This document shows positions 7,226-14,340 of a stretch of 42,308 nucleotides of DNA, one piece after another; positions within the stretch are counted from its first letter, which is position 1, and each line of letters starts with the position of its first letter. Origin of the DNA: a virus. The notes beneath the pieces were generated by a model. That model saw only the letters and a list, made by a program, of their open reading frames with translations, was not told where the DNA came from and did no database searches. Location: positions 1 to 42,308 of the IMG/VR virus record IMGVR_UViG_3300034103_002135, one strand, 5' to 3'. Made by a program: the position numbers and the translations under genes.

Positions 7226-7356
7226 CGGCGGTGCCGCCCGCGGTAGCGGCCGGGGTCGCGGAAGACCGGCAGACCCTCGGCGGTGACCAGGACGTGGATG
7301 TTGCCGAAGGCGTCGGCGCGGCGGTTACCGAAGGTGCGGGGGATCAGGGCCAGCAT
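7222..7356 (-). CDS. Small basic 44-aa protein
   Basis: Starts MLALIPRTFGNRRADAFG and ends GRYRGRHRR; strongly basic, no membrane segment. Its start lies inside the 3' end of the upstream membrane gene (13-base overlap) and its stop overlaps the next ATG. Function unknown. Confidence 0.6.
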   Translation of the reverse strand: MLALIPRTFGNRRADAFGNIHVLVTAEGLPVFRDPGRYRGRHRR

Positions 7357-7514
7357 GCCACCATCCCCTCGGCGACCGCGCAGGGCGGCTCGGCCACGGT
7401 GGTGGCCCGCTCCACGGCGATCTGGGACACACTCAGGACCAGCCAGAGCAGGGCCAGGAACCAGCAGGTGATCACGGTCACCGCCAGCACGGCGCCCAGG
7501 AAGGCCCGCCTCAC
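7344..7514 (-). CDS. 56-aa membrane-anchored protein with two outer cysteines
   Basis: GTG start. Basic MRR, then one long hydrophobic segment (about residues 5-31), then an extracytoplasmic tail of about 25 residues with Cys in PPCAV and VACWP that could form a disulfide. It overlaps genes on both sides. Topology suggests an exported, anchored peptide; function unknown. Confidence 0.6.
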   Translation of the reverse strand: MRRAFLGAVLAVTVITCWFLALLWLVLSVSQIAVERATTVAEPPCAVAEGMVACWP

Positions 7515-7603
7515 CGCCGACCTCCCGCGCCCAGCAGGAAGATCAGCGCGGCGATGAACCCGCTGCCCAGCATCAGGGTGATCATGGTGGCCTCGCTGGT
7601 CAT
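7511..7603 (-). CDS. 30-aa single-pass membrane peptide
   Basis: MTSEATMITLMLG followed by a hydrophobic helix to about residue 26 and a basic GGRR end. Start overlaps the stop of the upstream membrane protein (ATGA), stop overlaps the next GTG. Coupling supports it. Confidence 0.6.
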   Translation of the reverse strand: MTSEATMITLMLGSGFIAALIFLLGAGGRR

Positions 7604-7782
7604 GAGAACCGCGCCATCCGGCCGGGGAGCAGGGCCGTGACGAAGAGTCCGGCGCCGATCCCGGCCTGGACCGGGGAGGTGCCGGCGACCACGGCGCTGG
7701 CGGCCCCGGATGCCACGAACATGGCCGAGGTCCAGGTCAGCAGACTGAATGCCAGCAGTCGCAGGCGGTGGTTGAACGTCAT
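7600..7782 (-). CDS. 60-aa two-segment membrane protein
   Basis: ATG 7782 with GGAAGG upstream is chosen over a longer frame. Two hydrophobic segments (about residues 8-29 and 35-52) with a GTSPVQ turn, then a short basic end. Likely a small integral membrane protein. It is the first gene after the terminator-like hairpin at 7856-7906, so it is probably transcribed separately from the gene at 7923-8183. Confidence 0.65.
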   Translation of the reverse strand: MTFNHRLRLLAFSLLTWTSAMFVASGAASAVVAGTSPVQAGIGAGLFVTALLPGRMARFS

Positions 7783-7855
7783 GAACGGGTTTCCTTCCTC
7801 AGTGTTTCTTACCGCTAAAACGGGTGTTGGCAGGGCAAACACGCCGTTGGGACGC

Positions 7856-7906
7856 AAAAATTGACCGCCCGCCCCGGGGGTGGAGGGACACCCCGGAACG
7901 GGCGGT
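7856..7906 (-). terminator. Hairpin terminator
   Basis: On the minus strand ACCGCCCG pairs with CGGGCGGT around an inner CCGGGGTG/CACCCCGG stem, followed by TCAATTTTT. It directly follows the stop of the gene at 7923-8183 and would end the transcript from the strong promoter at 8191-8219. Confidence 0.7.
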
Positions 7907-7922
7907 TGCCGGACGGGAGGGA

Positions 7923-8183
7923 TCAGCGGGTGATGAAGACGATGCGCTCGTCGCCGTCGCCGTCGGTGACCATCCAGGCCGAAACGGGGATTCCGGCGTC
8001 GCGGAGGGCGACGGTGTTGGTGTGGTCCATCGGGTGGGCGCTGTCGACGCCGACCTGGGCCAGGGCCACGCTGATGGCCTTGGCGAAGTCCTCGCCGGAC
8101 CAGACCTCGGTGGACTCGGTGTAGCGGGGACGCGACCAGACGGTGTAGACGGGCGCGGGGGCGGGGGCGGTGGTGTCTTTCAT
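7923..8183 (-). CDS. Hypothetical 86-aa protein, probably leaderless
   Basis: Starts MKDTTAPAPAPVY. After a Pro/Ala-rich N-terminus it reads as strand-helix-strand, with SAHPMDHTNT in the middle and a beta hairpin at the end (VSAWMVTDGDGDERIVFI). No family recognised. The -10 box of its promoter ends eight bases before the ATG, so the transcript should begin at or next to the start codon. With its own promoter and terminator it forms a single-gene unit, unlike its coupled neighbours. Confidence 0.75.
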   Translation of the reverse strand: MKDTTAPAPAPVYTVWSRPRYTESTEVWSGEDFAKAISVALAQVGVDSAHPMDHTNTVALRDAGIPVSAWMVTDGDGDERIVFITR

Positions 8184-8190
8184 GCCTCTT

Positions 8191-8219
8191 ATTGTAGGTC
8201 GACTACAGGATGATGTCTA
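8191..8219 (-). promoter_or_regulatory. SigA-type promoter with conserved spacer
   Basis: Minus strand: -35 TAGACA, 17-base spacer TCATCCTGTAGTCGACC, -10 TACAAT. The -10 is seven bases from the ATG at 8183, which implies a leaderless or near-leaderless transcript, a common mode in mycobacteria. The spacer word is shared with several other promoters in this window. Confidence 0.7.
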
Positions 8220-8249
8220 CAGTTTCACTGCATCTTTTTTCGGCCACGG

Positions 8250-8330
8250 TCAGTACCTCAGGTCGGTGAGCCAGAGAATCCCGGCCAGGGCACCGCCGGA
8301 CAGGACGGCCAGGTAAGCCTGGAGCGCCAT
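8250..8330 (-). CDS. 26-aa membrane peptide
   Basis: MALQAYLAVLSGGALAGILW followed by a short polar end. One hydrophobic helix. The ribosome site is weak and there is no overlap with neighbours, so the call is tentative; it resembles the other single-pass peptides in this block. Confidence 0.4.
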   Translation of the reverse strand: MALQAYLAVLSGGALAGILWLTDLRY

Positions 8331-8353
8331 GATGGCGGCGAAACGCCCCCACA

Positions 8354-8539
8354 TCAGGGCACGCCCGGCGGATCGAAGGACAGCGTGCCGTCATGGACCT
8401 GGCTGGCCAGGCAGAGGAGCCTCTGGGCCAGCTCCGGCTGGCCGTAGTTTTCCAGTGTGTGCCCCGCCAGCACCAGCAGCTCGGAGTGGTGGAACCGGCG
8501 GCTGGCGTCGGCCCGGCTGATCCTGACGTCGGTCAGCAC
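8354..8539 (-). CDS. Hypothetical 61-aa protein
   Basis: GTG start overlapping the 3' end of the secreted cysteine-rich gene upstream. Mostly helical (SELLVLAGHTLENYGQPELAQRLL), with no recognised domain. Coupled translation with the secreted protein is likely. Confidence 0.65.
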   Translation of the reverse strand: MLTDVRISRADASRRFHHSELLVLAGHTLENYGQPELAQRLLCLASQVHDGTLSFDPPGVP

Positions 8540-8790
8540 GGCGTGCGCGGGTCGACGTCGGTGGGCACCGCCCGGTTGGCGACGAGGTCATGGCATGCCT
8601 GGAAGCAGTTCGAGAAACCCAGCGCCGACTCGCAATGGTAGAAGGAGCCGTCGGCCCAGGCGTACTCGTCGCAGAAACCGCCCCAGGGTGTGTACATGCA
8701 CTGGCCGGGCAGGGCGGCCGCGGGCGGGGCCAGCGCCAGGAAGGCGCCGGTCAGGGCGCCGGCGGCGGCCAGGGAAAGGATTCGGATCAT
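8533..8790 (-). CDS. Secreted cysteine-rich protein, mycobacterial style
   Basis: ATG 8790 has GAAGGAG upstream. Residues 1-28 form a Sec signal peptide (MIRILSL, a hydrophobic core, likely cleavage after AAA). The mature part of about 57 residues has six cysteines (QCMYT, GFCDE, YHCES, NCFQAC, and the last residue), so up to three disulfides. Small exported proteins with this Gly-Gln-Cys-Met-Tyr start are familiar from mycobacterial genomes. It lies immediately downstream of the deazaguanine cluster but looks unrelated to that pathway. It may act on the envelope or against superinfection; this is speculation. Confidence 0.75.
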   Translation of the reverse strand: MIRILSLAAAGALTGAFLALAPPAAALPGQCMYTPWGGFCDEYAWADGSFYHCESALGFSNCFQACHDLVANRAVPTDVDPRTPC

Positions 8791-8798
8791 ATCGTGGG

Positions 8799-9485
8799 TT
8801 ACTCCTTCTCTAGGGGAACTTCGTCCAGCCAACCCAGGAGGGTCATCTGCCCCGGCTTGTCGGCCGGGTCGGTTGCGGTGACCGGCAGGTCGTCTAGCCA
8901 GCCGATGAGCTTCGGCAGGTTGACTGATGGCCCGAAGACCAGGTAGGTGCCGTCCACGGAATGGCACCCCCAGGAGTGGGCTGTGTTGAGTCGGCGCCTG
9001 GAGTTCACCCGACCCATGTGGGCGTGCTTGCCCCGCTTGACCGCCTCGACAACCAGATCACGAGCCGCCTCGGACAGCTTGAAGTCGGTGGTGCCGCCGA
9101 TGAACAGGGCATCCAGGTCATCCCAGGGCACCGTGGCCGGGACGGCACCGTCCTGGGCGACGAACGCCGCCGGGTAGCCGAGGTCGCGGATTCTGGGCAG
9201 CCAGGGAACCGACCGGGCGAGGGTGTCCTCATGGTTGCCGACCACATCCGGCGCGGTGGCGAATCGGCAGCGATTCCCGCGGTCTTCGGCGCGGCGCTCG
9301 AGCCAGCGCCACCAGCGCTCTTCGTTGAAGTTCTTCCCGAAGCAGCCGTTATCGGCAATCCAGTCTGAGTGAACCGTCCACTGCGAGACACGGGTGGAGG
9401 TCGGGGTCGCGATGATGCCCAGATCGGCGCGGGTCTTGATGGCCTCACGCACCGCTTCAGTGCTGGGATTGACGAAATAGATCAC
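8799..9485 (-). CDS. dpdA: DpdA-like DNA 7-deazaguanine transglycosylase
   Basis: A protein of about 228 residues resembling phage TGT-like DpdA enzymes, which exchange guanine in DNA for preQ0 or a derivative. Visible signatures are DNGCFGKNF near the N-terminus (acidic residue of the base pocket), APDVVGNHEDTLARS, PAAFVAQDG, a FIGGTTDFKLSE strand and loop, and HMGRVNSRRRL. This order is that of the tRNA-guanine transglycosylase barrel. GTG 9485 overlaps the queD stop by one base; an in-frame TTG at 9494 is the alternative. The position after queC, queE and queD strongly supports base insertion into phage DNA. The subtype and target sequence cannot be read here. Confidence 0.85.
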   Translation of the reverse strand: MIYFVNPSTEAVREAIKTRADLGIIATPTSTRVSQWTVHSDWIADNGCFGKNFNEERWWRWLERRAEDRGNRCRFATAPDVVGNHEDTLARSVPWLPRIRDLGYPAAFVAQDGAVPATVPWDDLDALFIGGTTDFKLSEAARDLVVEAVKRGKHAHMGRVNSRRRLNTAHSWGCHSVDGTYLVFGPSVNLPKLIGWLDDLPVTATDPADKPGQMTLLGWLDEVPLEKE

Positions 9486-9850
9486 TAACCGCAACCACCA
9501 CGGTAGGTGCTGTATGCGCGGGCGGTCTCATGAACCGTCACCGAGGACAGTTCAGGCAACTCAGCGACGAGGTTGTCCCAGAACCAGACCGCCAGATTCT
9601 CGCTGGTGGAGTTGGGGATGACATCATTGACGGTGCGATGATCCAGCAGGTCAAGGAGGGGCGCCGCCGCGGCCTTGATGTCGGAGTAGTCGCGCACCAT
9701 GCCGGTGCTGGCGCCGACCTCGCCGGACACCGTGATCACCACCCGGTAGGAGTGGCCGTGGAGGCGCCTGCACTTGTGGCCCTCCGGCACGCCGGGAAGC
9801 CAGTGGGCGGCCTCGAAGTCAACCTCGTAGGACACCTCAACAAACGGCAT
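9485..9850 (-). CDS. queD: 6-carboxy-5,6,7,8-tetrahydropterin synthase QueD
   Basis: 121 residues, the usual QueD length. Zinc ligands His16, His31 and His33 and the catalytic Cys27 lie in GHKCRRLHGHSY, which separates true QueD from 6-pyruvoyl-tetrahydropterin synthases lacking this Cys. LLDHRTVND, PNSTSENLAVW and the late VTVHET follow in the family order. It converts dihydroneopterin triphosphate to CPH4, the first committed step toward preQ0. No folE is in the window, so the GTP cyclohydrolase I step probably comes from the host or another part of the phage genome. The ATG overlaps the last base of the queE stop. Confidence 0.95.
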   Translation of the reverse strand: MPFVEVSYEVDFEAAHWLPGVPEGHKCRRLHGHSYRVVITVSGEVGASTGMVRDYSDIKAAAAPLLDLLDHRTVNDVIPNSTSENLAVWFWDNLVAELPELSSVTVHETARAYSTYRGGCG

Positions 9851-10479
9851 CAGCGAACTCCTATCACTTTGTGAACCTGGGTGTTGAGCCGCCACTGGGG
9901 ATGGACCAACAGGTAGTCAAGGGTTTTCTGTACGTTATCAGCCGACAGGCTGTCTACAGCGTTGCGCGGGCTGAGCCAGAAATGAGCAAAGCTAAGGTCA
10001 GCGAACCGCTCGGGGGTGACCCGGTCCTGCGGGTAGACCAGCTTCAGTTCATCGCCGTGGGTGATCCGCACGGTCGGGGTCTTGGGCGACACACAGACCC
10101 AGTCCACCGGCAATTCCTTCAGCGGCAGGGTGCCGTTGGTTTCCAGGGCGGTATAGAAGCCAGCCCGCCGGAACGCCTCCACCAGATCGGCGTCGAGCTG
10201 CAGCAGCGGTTCGCCGCCGGTGAAGATCACCATCGGCTCGGCCCAGGAGCGCATCCTGGGCATCACGTCCTCAACGGCGTTGACCACCGCGCCGGCGTCC
10301 TCCATCTCGGTGGCCGCGACGAAGTCGGTGTCGCAGAACGAGCAGATCGCGGACGCCCGGCTGGCGGGATCGCCGTCCCACAGGTTGCAGTCGGAGAATC
10401 GGACGAACACCGCCGCCCGACCGGCCCAGTAACCCTCGCCCTGGATGCTGTAGAAGATTTCGTTGATGCGGTAGCTCAC
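9850..10479 (-). CDS. queE: 7-carboxy-7-deazaguanine synthase QueE (radical SAM)
   Basis: 209 residues. The N-terminal YSIQGEG motif precedes the iron-sulfur Cys31, Cys46 and Cys49, a CX14CX2C spacing as in some proteobacterial QueE enzymes rather than the plain CX3CX2C. FTGGEPLL at about residues 86-92 is the SAM-binding GGE motif. It rearranges CPH4 to CDG. The ATG overlaps the queC stop by four bases, and its own stop meets the queD start, so the three pathway genes are translated together. Confidence 0.95.
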   Translation of the reverse strand: MSYRINEIFYSIQGEGYWAGRAAVFVRFSDCNLWDGDPASRASAICSFCDTDFVAATEMEDAGAVVNAVEDVMPRMRSWAEPMVIFTGGEPLLQLDADLVEAFRRAGFYTALETNGTLPLKELPVDWVCVSPKTPTVRITHGDELKLVYPQDRVTPERFADLSFAHFWLSPRNAVDSLSADNVQKTLDYLLVHPQWRLNTQVHKVIGVR

Positions 10480-11093
10480 AGTCCGGCCTCGGATCGGGCG
10501 GCACAGGCACCGCAGCTCCTGCAGGGTTCTTCGCCGCCCCGGTAGCAGGACCAGGTCAGTTCCAGCGGCGTACCCAATCGACGGCCCAGCGACACCACCT
10601 CGGCCTTGCTGCAGTACAGCAGGGGGGCATGCAGGAAGACATGGTTCCTGGTGCCCAGCCGGATCGCCTCACGCAGGGCCTCGATGAACTGCGGGCGGCA
10701 GTCGGGGTAACCGCCTGCGTCGGCGGCGTTGGCACCGAAGGCCACCCTTCCGCACCCGAGGCCGTCGGCCACGGCGGCGGCGACGGACAGCAGAACCAGA
10801 TTGCGGCCGGGAACCTCCGTTGCGTCGGGGGCGTCGGCGTGGTGGTCGGGAATCTCCCCCACGCCGGTCAGCGCCGAGGCACCGAACACCGATCCCAGAT
10901 TCACCACCTGGTGGCGCACCCCGTAGTGGGACGCGACGACGGTGGCCGACAGCAATTCCTGGCGTTTATGGCTCTGGCCGTAGGCGAAACTGACCGCCCC
11001 TACCTGATCGGCGCCGTGGCGGTGGACGGAGTCGGCCAGAACCACCGCGGAGTCCACCCCGCCGGACAGCAATACCAGTGATCGCACGGTCAT
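10476..11093 (-). CDS. queC: 7-cyano-7-deazaguanine (preQ0) synthase QueC
   Basis: 205 residues. The PP-loop SGGVDS is at residues 10-15, and FAYGQSHKRQEL is the next family motif. A zinc site of four cysteines lies at 183, 191, 194 and 197 (WSCYRGGEEPCRSCGAC). It uses ATP and ammonia to turn CDG into preQ0. First of the four coupled modification genes; its ATG overlaps the stop of the Cys-rich protein upstream (ATGA), which puts that protein in the same operon. Confidence 0.95.
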   Translation of the reverse strand: MTVRSLVLLSGGVDSAVVLADSVHRHGADQVGAVSFAYGQSHKRQELLSATVVASHYGVRHQVVNLGSVFGASALTGVGEIPDHHADAPDATEVPGRNLVLLSVAAAVADGLGCGRVAFGANAADAGGYPDCRPQFIEALREAIRLGTRNHVFLHAPLLYCSKAEVVSLGRRLGTPLELTWSCYRGGEEPCRSCGACAARSEAGL

Positions 11094-11308
11094 CCCGCCC
11101 AGCCGGTCGCGCATGTGCAGTTGTCCCGGCCGTGGCAGGTGCCGCAGTAGGCGGGGTCGTCGTCGCGGTAGGCGCACAGCGGGTGCCTGGCGCAGCGGTC
11201 TTCCTTGGGGCGGGGAGGCAGGCCGGGACTGTCCCAGGGCAGGACGGGGAAGCAGTCCTGCATGGCGTTGCCGGACTGCCTGCCGCACCCACAGATGCAC
11301 GTTCTCAT
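11090..11308 (-). CDS. 72-aa cysteine-rich protein in the preQ0 operon
   Basis: Begins MRTCICGCGRQSG. Ten cysteines and several histidines are arranged as CxCxC, then CARHPLC, YCGTC and CTC, enough for two zinc sites. The GGAGGAGGAGGAGGA run just upstream acts as ribosome site and also encodes the poly-Glu tail of the preceding gene. It overlaps queC by four bases. It could be a zinc-finger adaptor or may simply travel with the operon; no family is recognised. Confidence 0.7.
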   Translation of the reverse strand: MRTCICGCGRQSGNAMQDCFPVLPWDSPGLPPRPKEDRCARHPLCAYRDDDPAYCGTCHGRDNCTCATGWAG

Positions 11309-11541
11309 TCCTCCTCCTCCTCCTCCTCCAGGCCCGGGTCGTCGTCGCCGGGGCCGAGGAAGGCGTCCCACTCGGTGGGCGTGATGCCCGACATCAGGAA
11401 CTCACGGTGGTCGGCGCACAGGTGGGGAACCACCGACTGGATCATCTCACCGTCCTCGATGCGGGCGAGTTCCTGCTCGGTGACCGGCACGTCCATGACG
11501 TTGACCTGTCCGCTGAACGGCGAACGGCGGGAAATCTTCAT
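11305..11541 (-). CDS. Conserved small phage protein, 78 aa, acidic tail
   Basis: Starts MKISRRSPFSGQVNVMDVPV and contains REFLMSGITPTEWDAF, then ends in a run of seven Glu residues. Short proteins with this ITR-SPxTG start and a REFLxTGxTPxEW motif occur in many large phages; function unknown. The poly-Glu stretch comes from the GAG/GAA run that also provides the next gene's ribosome site. Confidence 0.75.
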   Translation of the reverse strand: MKISRRSPFSGQVNVMDVPVTEQELARIEDGEMIQSVVPHLCADHREFLMSGITPTEWDAFLGPGDDDPGLEEEEEEE

Positions 11542-11563
11542 GGCGGTGTTCCTTTTTCTTCTC

Positions 11564-12082
11564 TTAGGCCGAGCTGGGGCGGCGGCGCTTGGGGTTGAGG
11601 ATGCGCTTGAGGTCGGCCCGGGTCGCGTCGGGGTGCTTGATGACGTGGCGGGCGGCGAGGACCAGCACGGCGGCGGCGATGTGGTACTGCTTCCACGGCG
11701 CGGAGAACAGCACGTCGAACTTGTCTTCCGAGCCGTAGGGGCCGAACTCCCGAACCTCGTCGGCGGGGCAACCCTCGATGCAGATGTCGTCGCTGTTGCG
11801 GTGCTCGTAGGCGGCGAACGTCCAACCGCCCACGGTCACGGTCATGCCGTACTCGCGGCAGTTCTGGAAGGTGCCGAAGTCCAGCTTGTCCTCCTCCTTG
11901 TAGAACTCGTCGCCGAGGCCGGACTCACCCATCACCTCCACGGCGATACGGACGTTCTTGTCGCTGGCGGCGGTGACGTCGCGGGTGTCCAGGGTGCCGA
12001 AACCGCCCGCACCGTAGTGGTAGCGCACGGTATCGGCGTGGGTCTGGTCGATCAGGGCGGTGAGTGCCTGCATGAAGTTCAT
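11564..12082 (-). CDS. Hypothetical 172-aa protein
   Basis: Starts MNFMQALTALIDQTHADTVRYHYG. Mixed alpha/beta sequence with a Cys in FQNCREYG and an IEGCPADEVREF segment, then a helix and a basic C-terminus (NPKRRRPSSA). No family recognised. About 20-35 bases separate it from both neighbours. Confidence 0.75.
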   Translation of the reverse strand: MNFMQALTALIDQTHADTVRYHYGAGGFGTLDTRDVTAASDKNVRIAVEVMGESGLGDEFYKEEDKLDFGTFQNCREYGMTVTVGGWTFAAYEHRNSDDICIEGCPADEVREFGPYGSEDKFDVLFSAPWKQYHIAAAVLVLAARHVIKHPDATRADLKRILNPKRRRPSSA

Positions 12083-12117
12083 GGTGGTGGTGACCCTTCT
12101 GTGGTGTTGGGGTTTGG

Positions 12118-12591
12118 TCAGGCCGACTTGCGGGACAGGCCAGCGGTGCTGGTGAAGAACACGTCGGCGTTGCCGATGACGGTGCCGTTGAGGACGTATC
12201 CCGGGGAGCAGGGGCAGGAACCGCACCCCGCGTTGTAGGAGAACTTGGCGTCCTTGGCGTGGATGCCCAGCGGGGACAGCGCGGGCAGCAGTTCCTTGAG
12301 CCGCCTGGTGGTGGCACGCAGGGTCCGGCGGCGCCAGGCCAACCACTCCTTCTCGGCGGCCCGCTCCTCGTCGGTGGAGTCGGCGTTGGTGTAGGCGACG
12401 TAGCGGGGTTCCTGGGCCGACAGGTCGGGGACCAGGGTGTCGGTGGCACCGTAGAGGCGGGGCTTGCTGTAGTAGGCCCGGCTGCGGTCGTAGGTGCGGG
12501 GGACGACGGTGACCAGGATTTCGGCGCCGCCCTTGAGCAGGACGACGGTGCCGGTCAGTTCGTTTCCGTTGGGAGCGGTGAAGGTGGTCAT
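12118..12591 (-). CDS. Hypothetical 157-aa protein with a CGSCPCSPG motif
   Basis: ATG 12591 has GGAGG upstream; a longer frame to 12624 is less likely. The first 40 residues are beta-rich, then a helical Glu/Arg-rich part, then GCGSCPCSPGYVL, a tight Cys cluster that may bind metal. No family recognised. First gene of the transcript from the promoter at 12630-12657. Confidence 0.75.
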   Translation of the reverse strand: MTTFTAPNGNELTGTVVLLKGGAEILVTVVPRTYDRSRAYYSKPRLYGATDTLVPDLSAQEPRYVAYTNADSTDEERAAEKEWLAWRRRTLRATTRRLKELLPALSPLGIHAKDAKFSYNAGCGSCPCSPGYVLNGTVIGNADVFFTSTAGLSRKSA

Positions 12592-12629
12592 TCTGGCCTC
12601 CGGGTGGGTGGTGGTGGTTAACACCCAGA

Positions 12630-12657
12630 ACTATACACCTACTACAGGACGAAACAA
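12630..12657 (-). promoter_or_regulatory. SigA-type promoter with conserved spacer
   Basis: Minus strand: -35 TTGTTT, 16-base spacer CGTCCTGTAGTAGGTG, -10 TATAGT. It follows the stop of the methyltransferase C-terminal frame and drives the gene at 12118-12591 with a leader of about 30 bases. Confidence 0.7.
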
Positions 12658-12666
12658 GTATTCCGT

Positions 12667-14340
12667 TCAGTCTTCGTCGTCGGGGGCGGGCACGTCCAGG
12701 TTCTTCAGCAGCATCGAGATCGCGGCGTAAGCCTGCTGGGGGACCACCCCGTTACCGACGATCCGCAGCTGCCCCGTGCGGGAGACCCCGATCTCGGGGT
12801 CGCTGACCCATCCCTCCGGCCAGCCGATCAGCCATTCGGAGAAACGGGCGGTCAGCCGCGGGTTGCCGTTCTTGTTCGGCTCGGTGGGCGCCGGGGCGGG
12901 ACGGGTCAGCGACTCCCACCGGGCCACCGCCGGTCCGTACTTCCCCCACCGGCCGGCGGGGAAGTGGCCGGTCACGGCGGCCAGGTCGGGGGAGTTGCGT
13001 TCCCGCTCCGACGGGCAGTCGCCGCGCTGGTGGGTCTTCGGGGTCGGCAGCAGCAACCCGGCCTCCCCGGCCACCTCGGCCTCGGCCAGGTCGGCGATCA
13101 CCGCACCCAGCGCCGGGTTGGTGCGGGCCATCTCCCCCGGCGAGTTACGGACCAGCGAGGCCCCGACGGTCGGGGTCGGCAGCAGTGAACCCTTCCCCTC
13201 GGGGAGCCGGGACACCACATCGCCCAGCGACACCGAGCGTCCGTTGTTGCCGACGTCAGCGGCCGGGTCCTGCATGTGGCCGTTGCCGTCCTGGGCCACC
13301 GGGGTCGGCAGCAGCGGGGCCATCTCCGCGCCGACCGCCTCCGACAGCGACACCGACTGGCCCTTGGCGCGGCGCTGATCCGGGGTGCTGGCCGTGCCGT
13401 CGCTGGCCCCGGCCCGGGGAGTCGGCAGCAGCGGGGAATCCCCGGCAGGCTCCCTCAGATCATCGCCCAGCACGGCGTCGATCAGCTTGACGCGGTGACC
13501 GGCGGCCTTGGTCCTGTCGGGATCGGTGCCGCCCCGATGGCCGTCGGCGGCGCTCGGGGTGGGGAACATCTGGTCGCCGCGGTCGGTGACCACCCAGTCG
13601 GCGTTGGAGTCCACGGTCTCCGGCTTGCCGCCGCCGTCCTTGACCAGCGGGCGCCACTCGTCGGGCACCTCGTCCCAGCTGTCGAACTCGAGCGGCAGCG
13701 TTCCCTGGGTCAGGTCGACGGCCTGCCGGACGGTGGGGCCGGAATCGGTCTTGCGGCGGGTGTTCGGCGCCTCGGTCATGGGAACCTCCTTGTTGTCATG
13801 GGCGAACAGGCCGACCACGTCGCGTAGCCGGGAGTTACCGCCCTGCCCGGTGGGTTTGGTGGTGCCCTCCCAGGACAGCCCGGTGCGGATGCCGCCGCCG
13901 GAGCCGTCCGACTGGGTCGGTGTGGGCAGCAGGGGGGCATCACCGCTGGCGTACTCCTGCGCCCAGTTCCGCATGCCGTAGCCGTGCGAACCGCCGCCGT
14001 CCGCGGCCAGCGGGGTCGGCAGCAGGGCATCCTCCTCAGCCAGCTCCCTGGGCAGGTCGACCTCCATCGCGGCGGCCAGCCGGGGAACCCGGACGTTCTC
14101 GTCGTGGGCGCCGCCGGAGGACGCCCCGCGCGAGTCGCTGGTGGTCGGGGTCGGCAGCAGCTTGACCGGCGGGTCATCGGGGATTCCCATCAGCGACACG
14201 ATCGTGCCCAGGTGGGTGGACTTCTCGATGGGCCGACCCGAGGTGCGCGGGGTGCCGAACACCCCGTCGTGCGCCTTCGGGGTCGGCAGCAGCGGCAGCT
14301 TCTCATCCAGGCTGATGGGCGGCGGGTTCTCCTCGGTCAC
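12667..14340 (-). CDS. C5-cytosine methyltransferase C-terminal part with LPTP repeat array
   Basis: 557 residues. Nine copies of an LLPTP-x3-D type module (one as MFPTP) spread over residues 17 to about 450. The last 100 residues match the C-terminal end of C5 methyltransferases: PAVARWE, then NGNPRLTARFSEWLIGWPEGWV (motif IX neighbourhood), then GNGVVPQQAYAA (motif X). The catalytic half (motifs I-VIII) is in the gene at 15796-16389, so this frame probably supplies the target-recognition and closing part of the enzyme. The ATG overlaps the stop of the middle frame (ATGA). No homologue with this many modules is known to me. Confidence 0.8.
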   Translation of the reverse strand: MTEENPPPISLDEKLPLLPTPKAHDGVFGTPRTSGRPIEKSTHLGTIVSLMGIPDDPPVKLLPTPTTSDSRGASSGGAHDENVRVPRLAAAMEVDLPRELAEEDALLPTPLAADGGGSHGYGMRNWAQEYASGDAPLLPTPTQSDGSGGGIRTGLSWEGTTKPTGQGGNSRLRDVVGLFAHDNKEVPMTEAPNTRRKTDSGPTVRQAVDLTQGTLPLEFDSWDEVPDEWRPLVKDGGGKPETVDSNADWVVTDRGDQMFPTPSAADGHRGGTDPDRTKAAGHRVKLIDAVLGDDLREPAGDSPLLPTPRAGASDGTASTPDQRRAKGQSVSLSEAVGAEMAPLLPTPVAQDGNGHMQDPAADVGNNGRSVSLGDVVSRLPEGKGSLLPTPTVGASLVRNSPGEMARTNPALGAVIADLAEAEVAGEAGLLLPTPKTHQRGDCPSERERNSPDLAAVTGHFPAGRWGKYGPAVARWESLTRPAPAPTEPNKNGNPRLTARFSEWLIGWPEGWVSDPEIGVSRTGQLRIVGNGVVPQQAYAAISMLLKNLDVPAPDDED

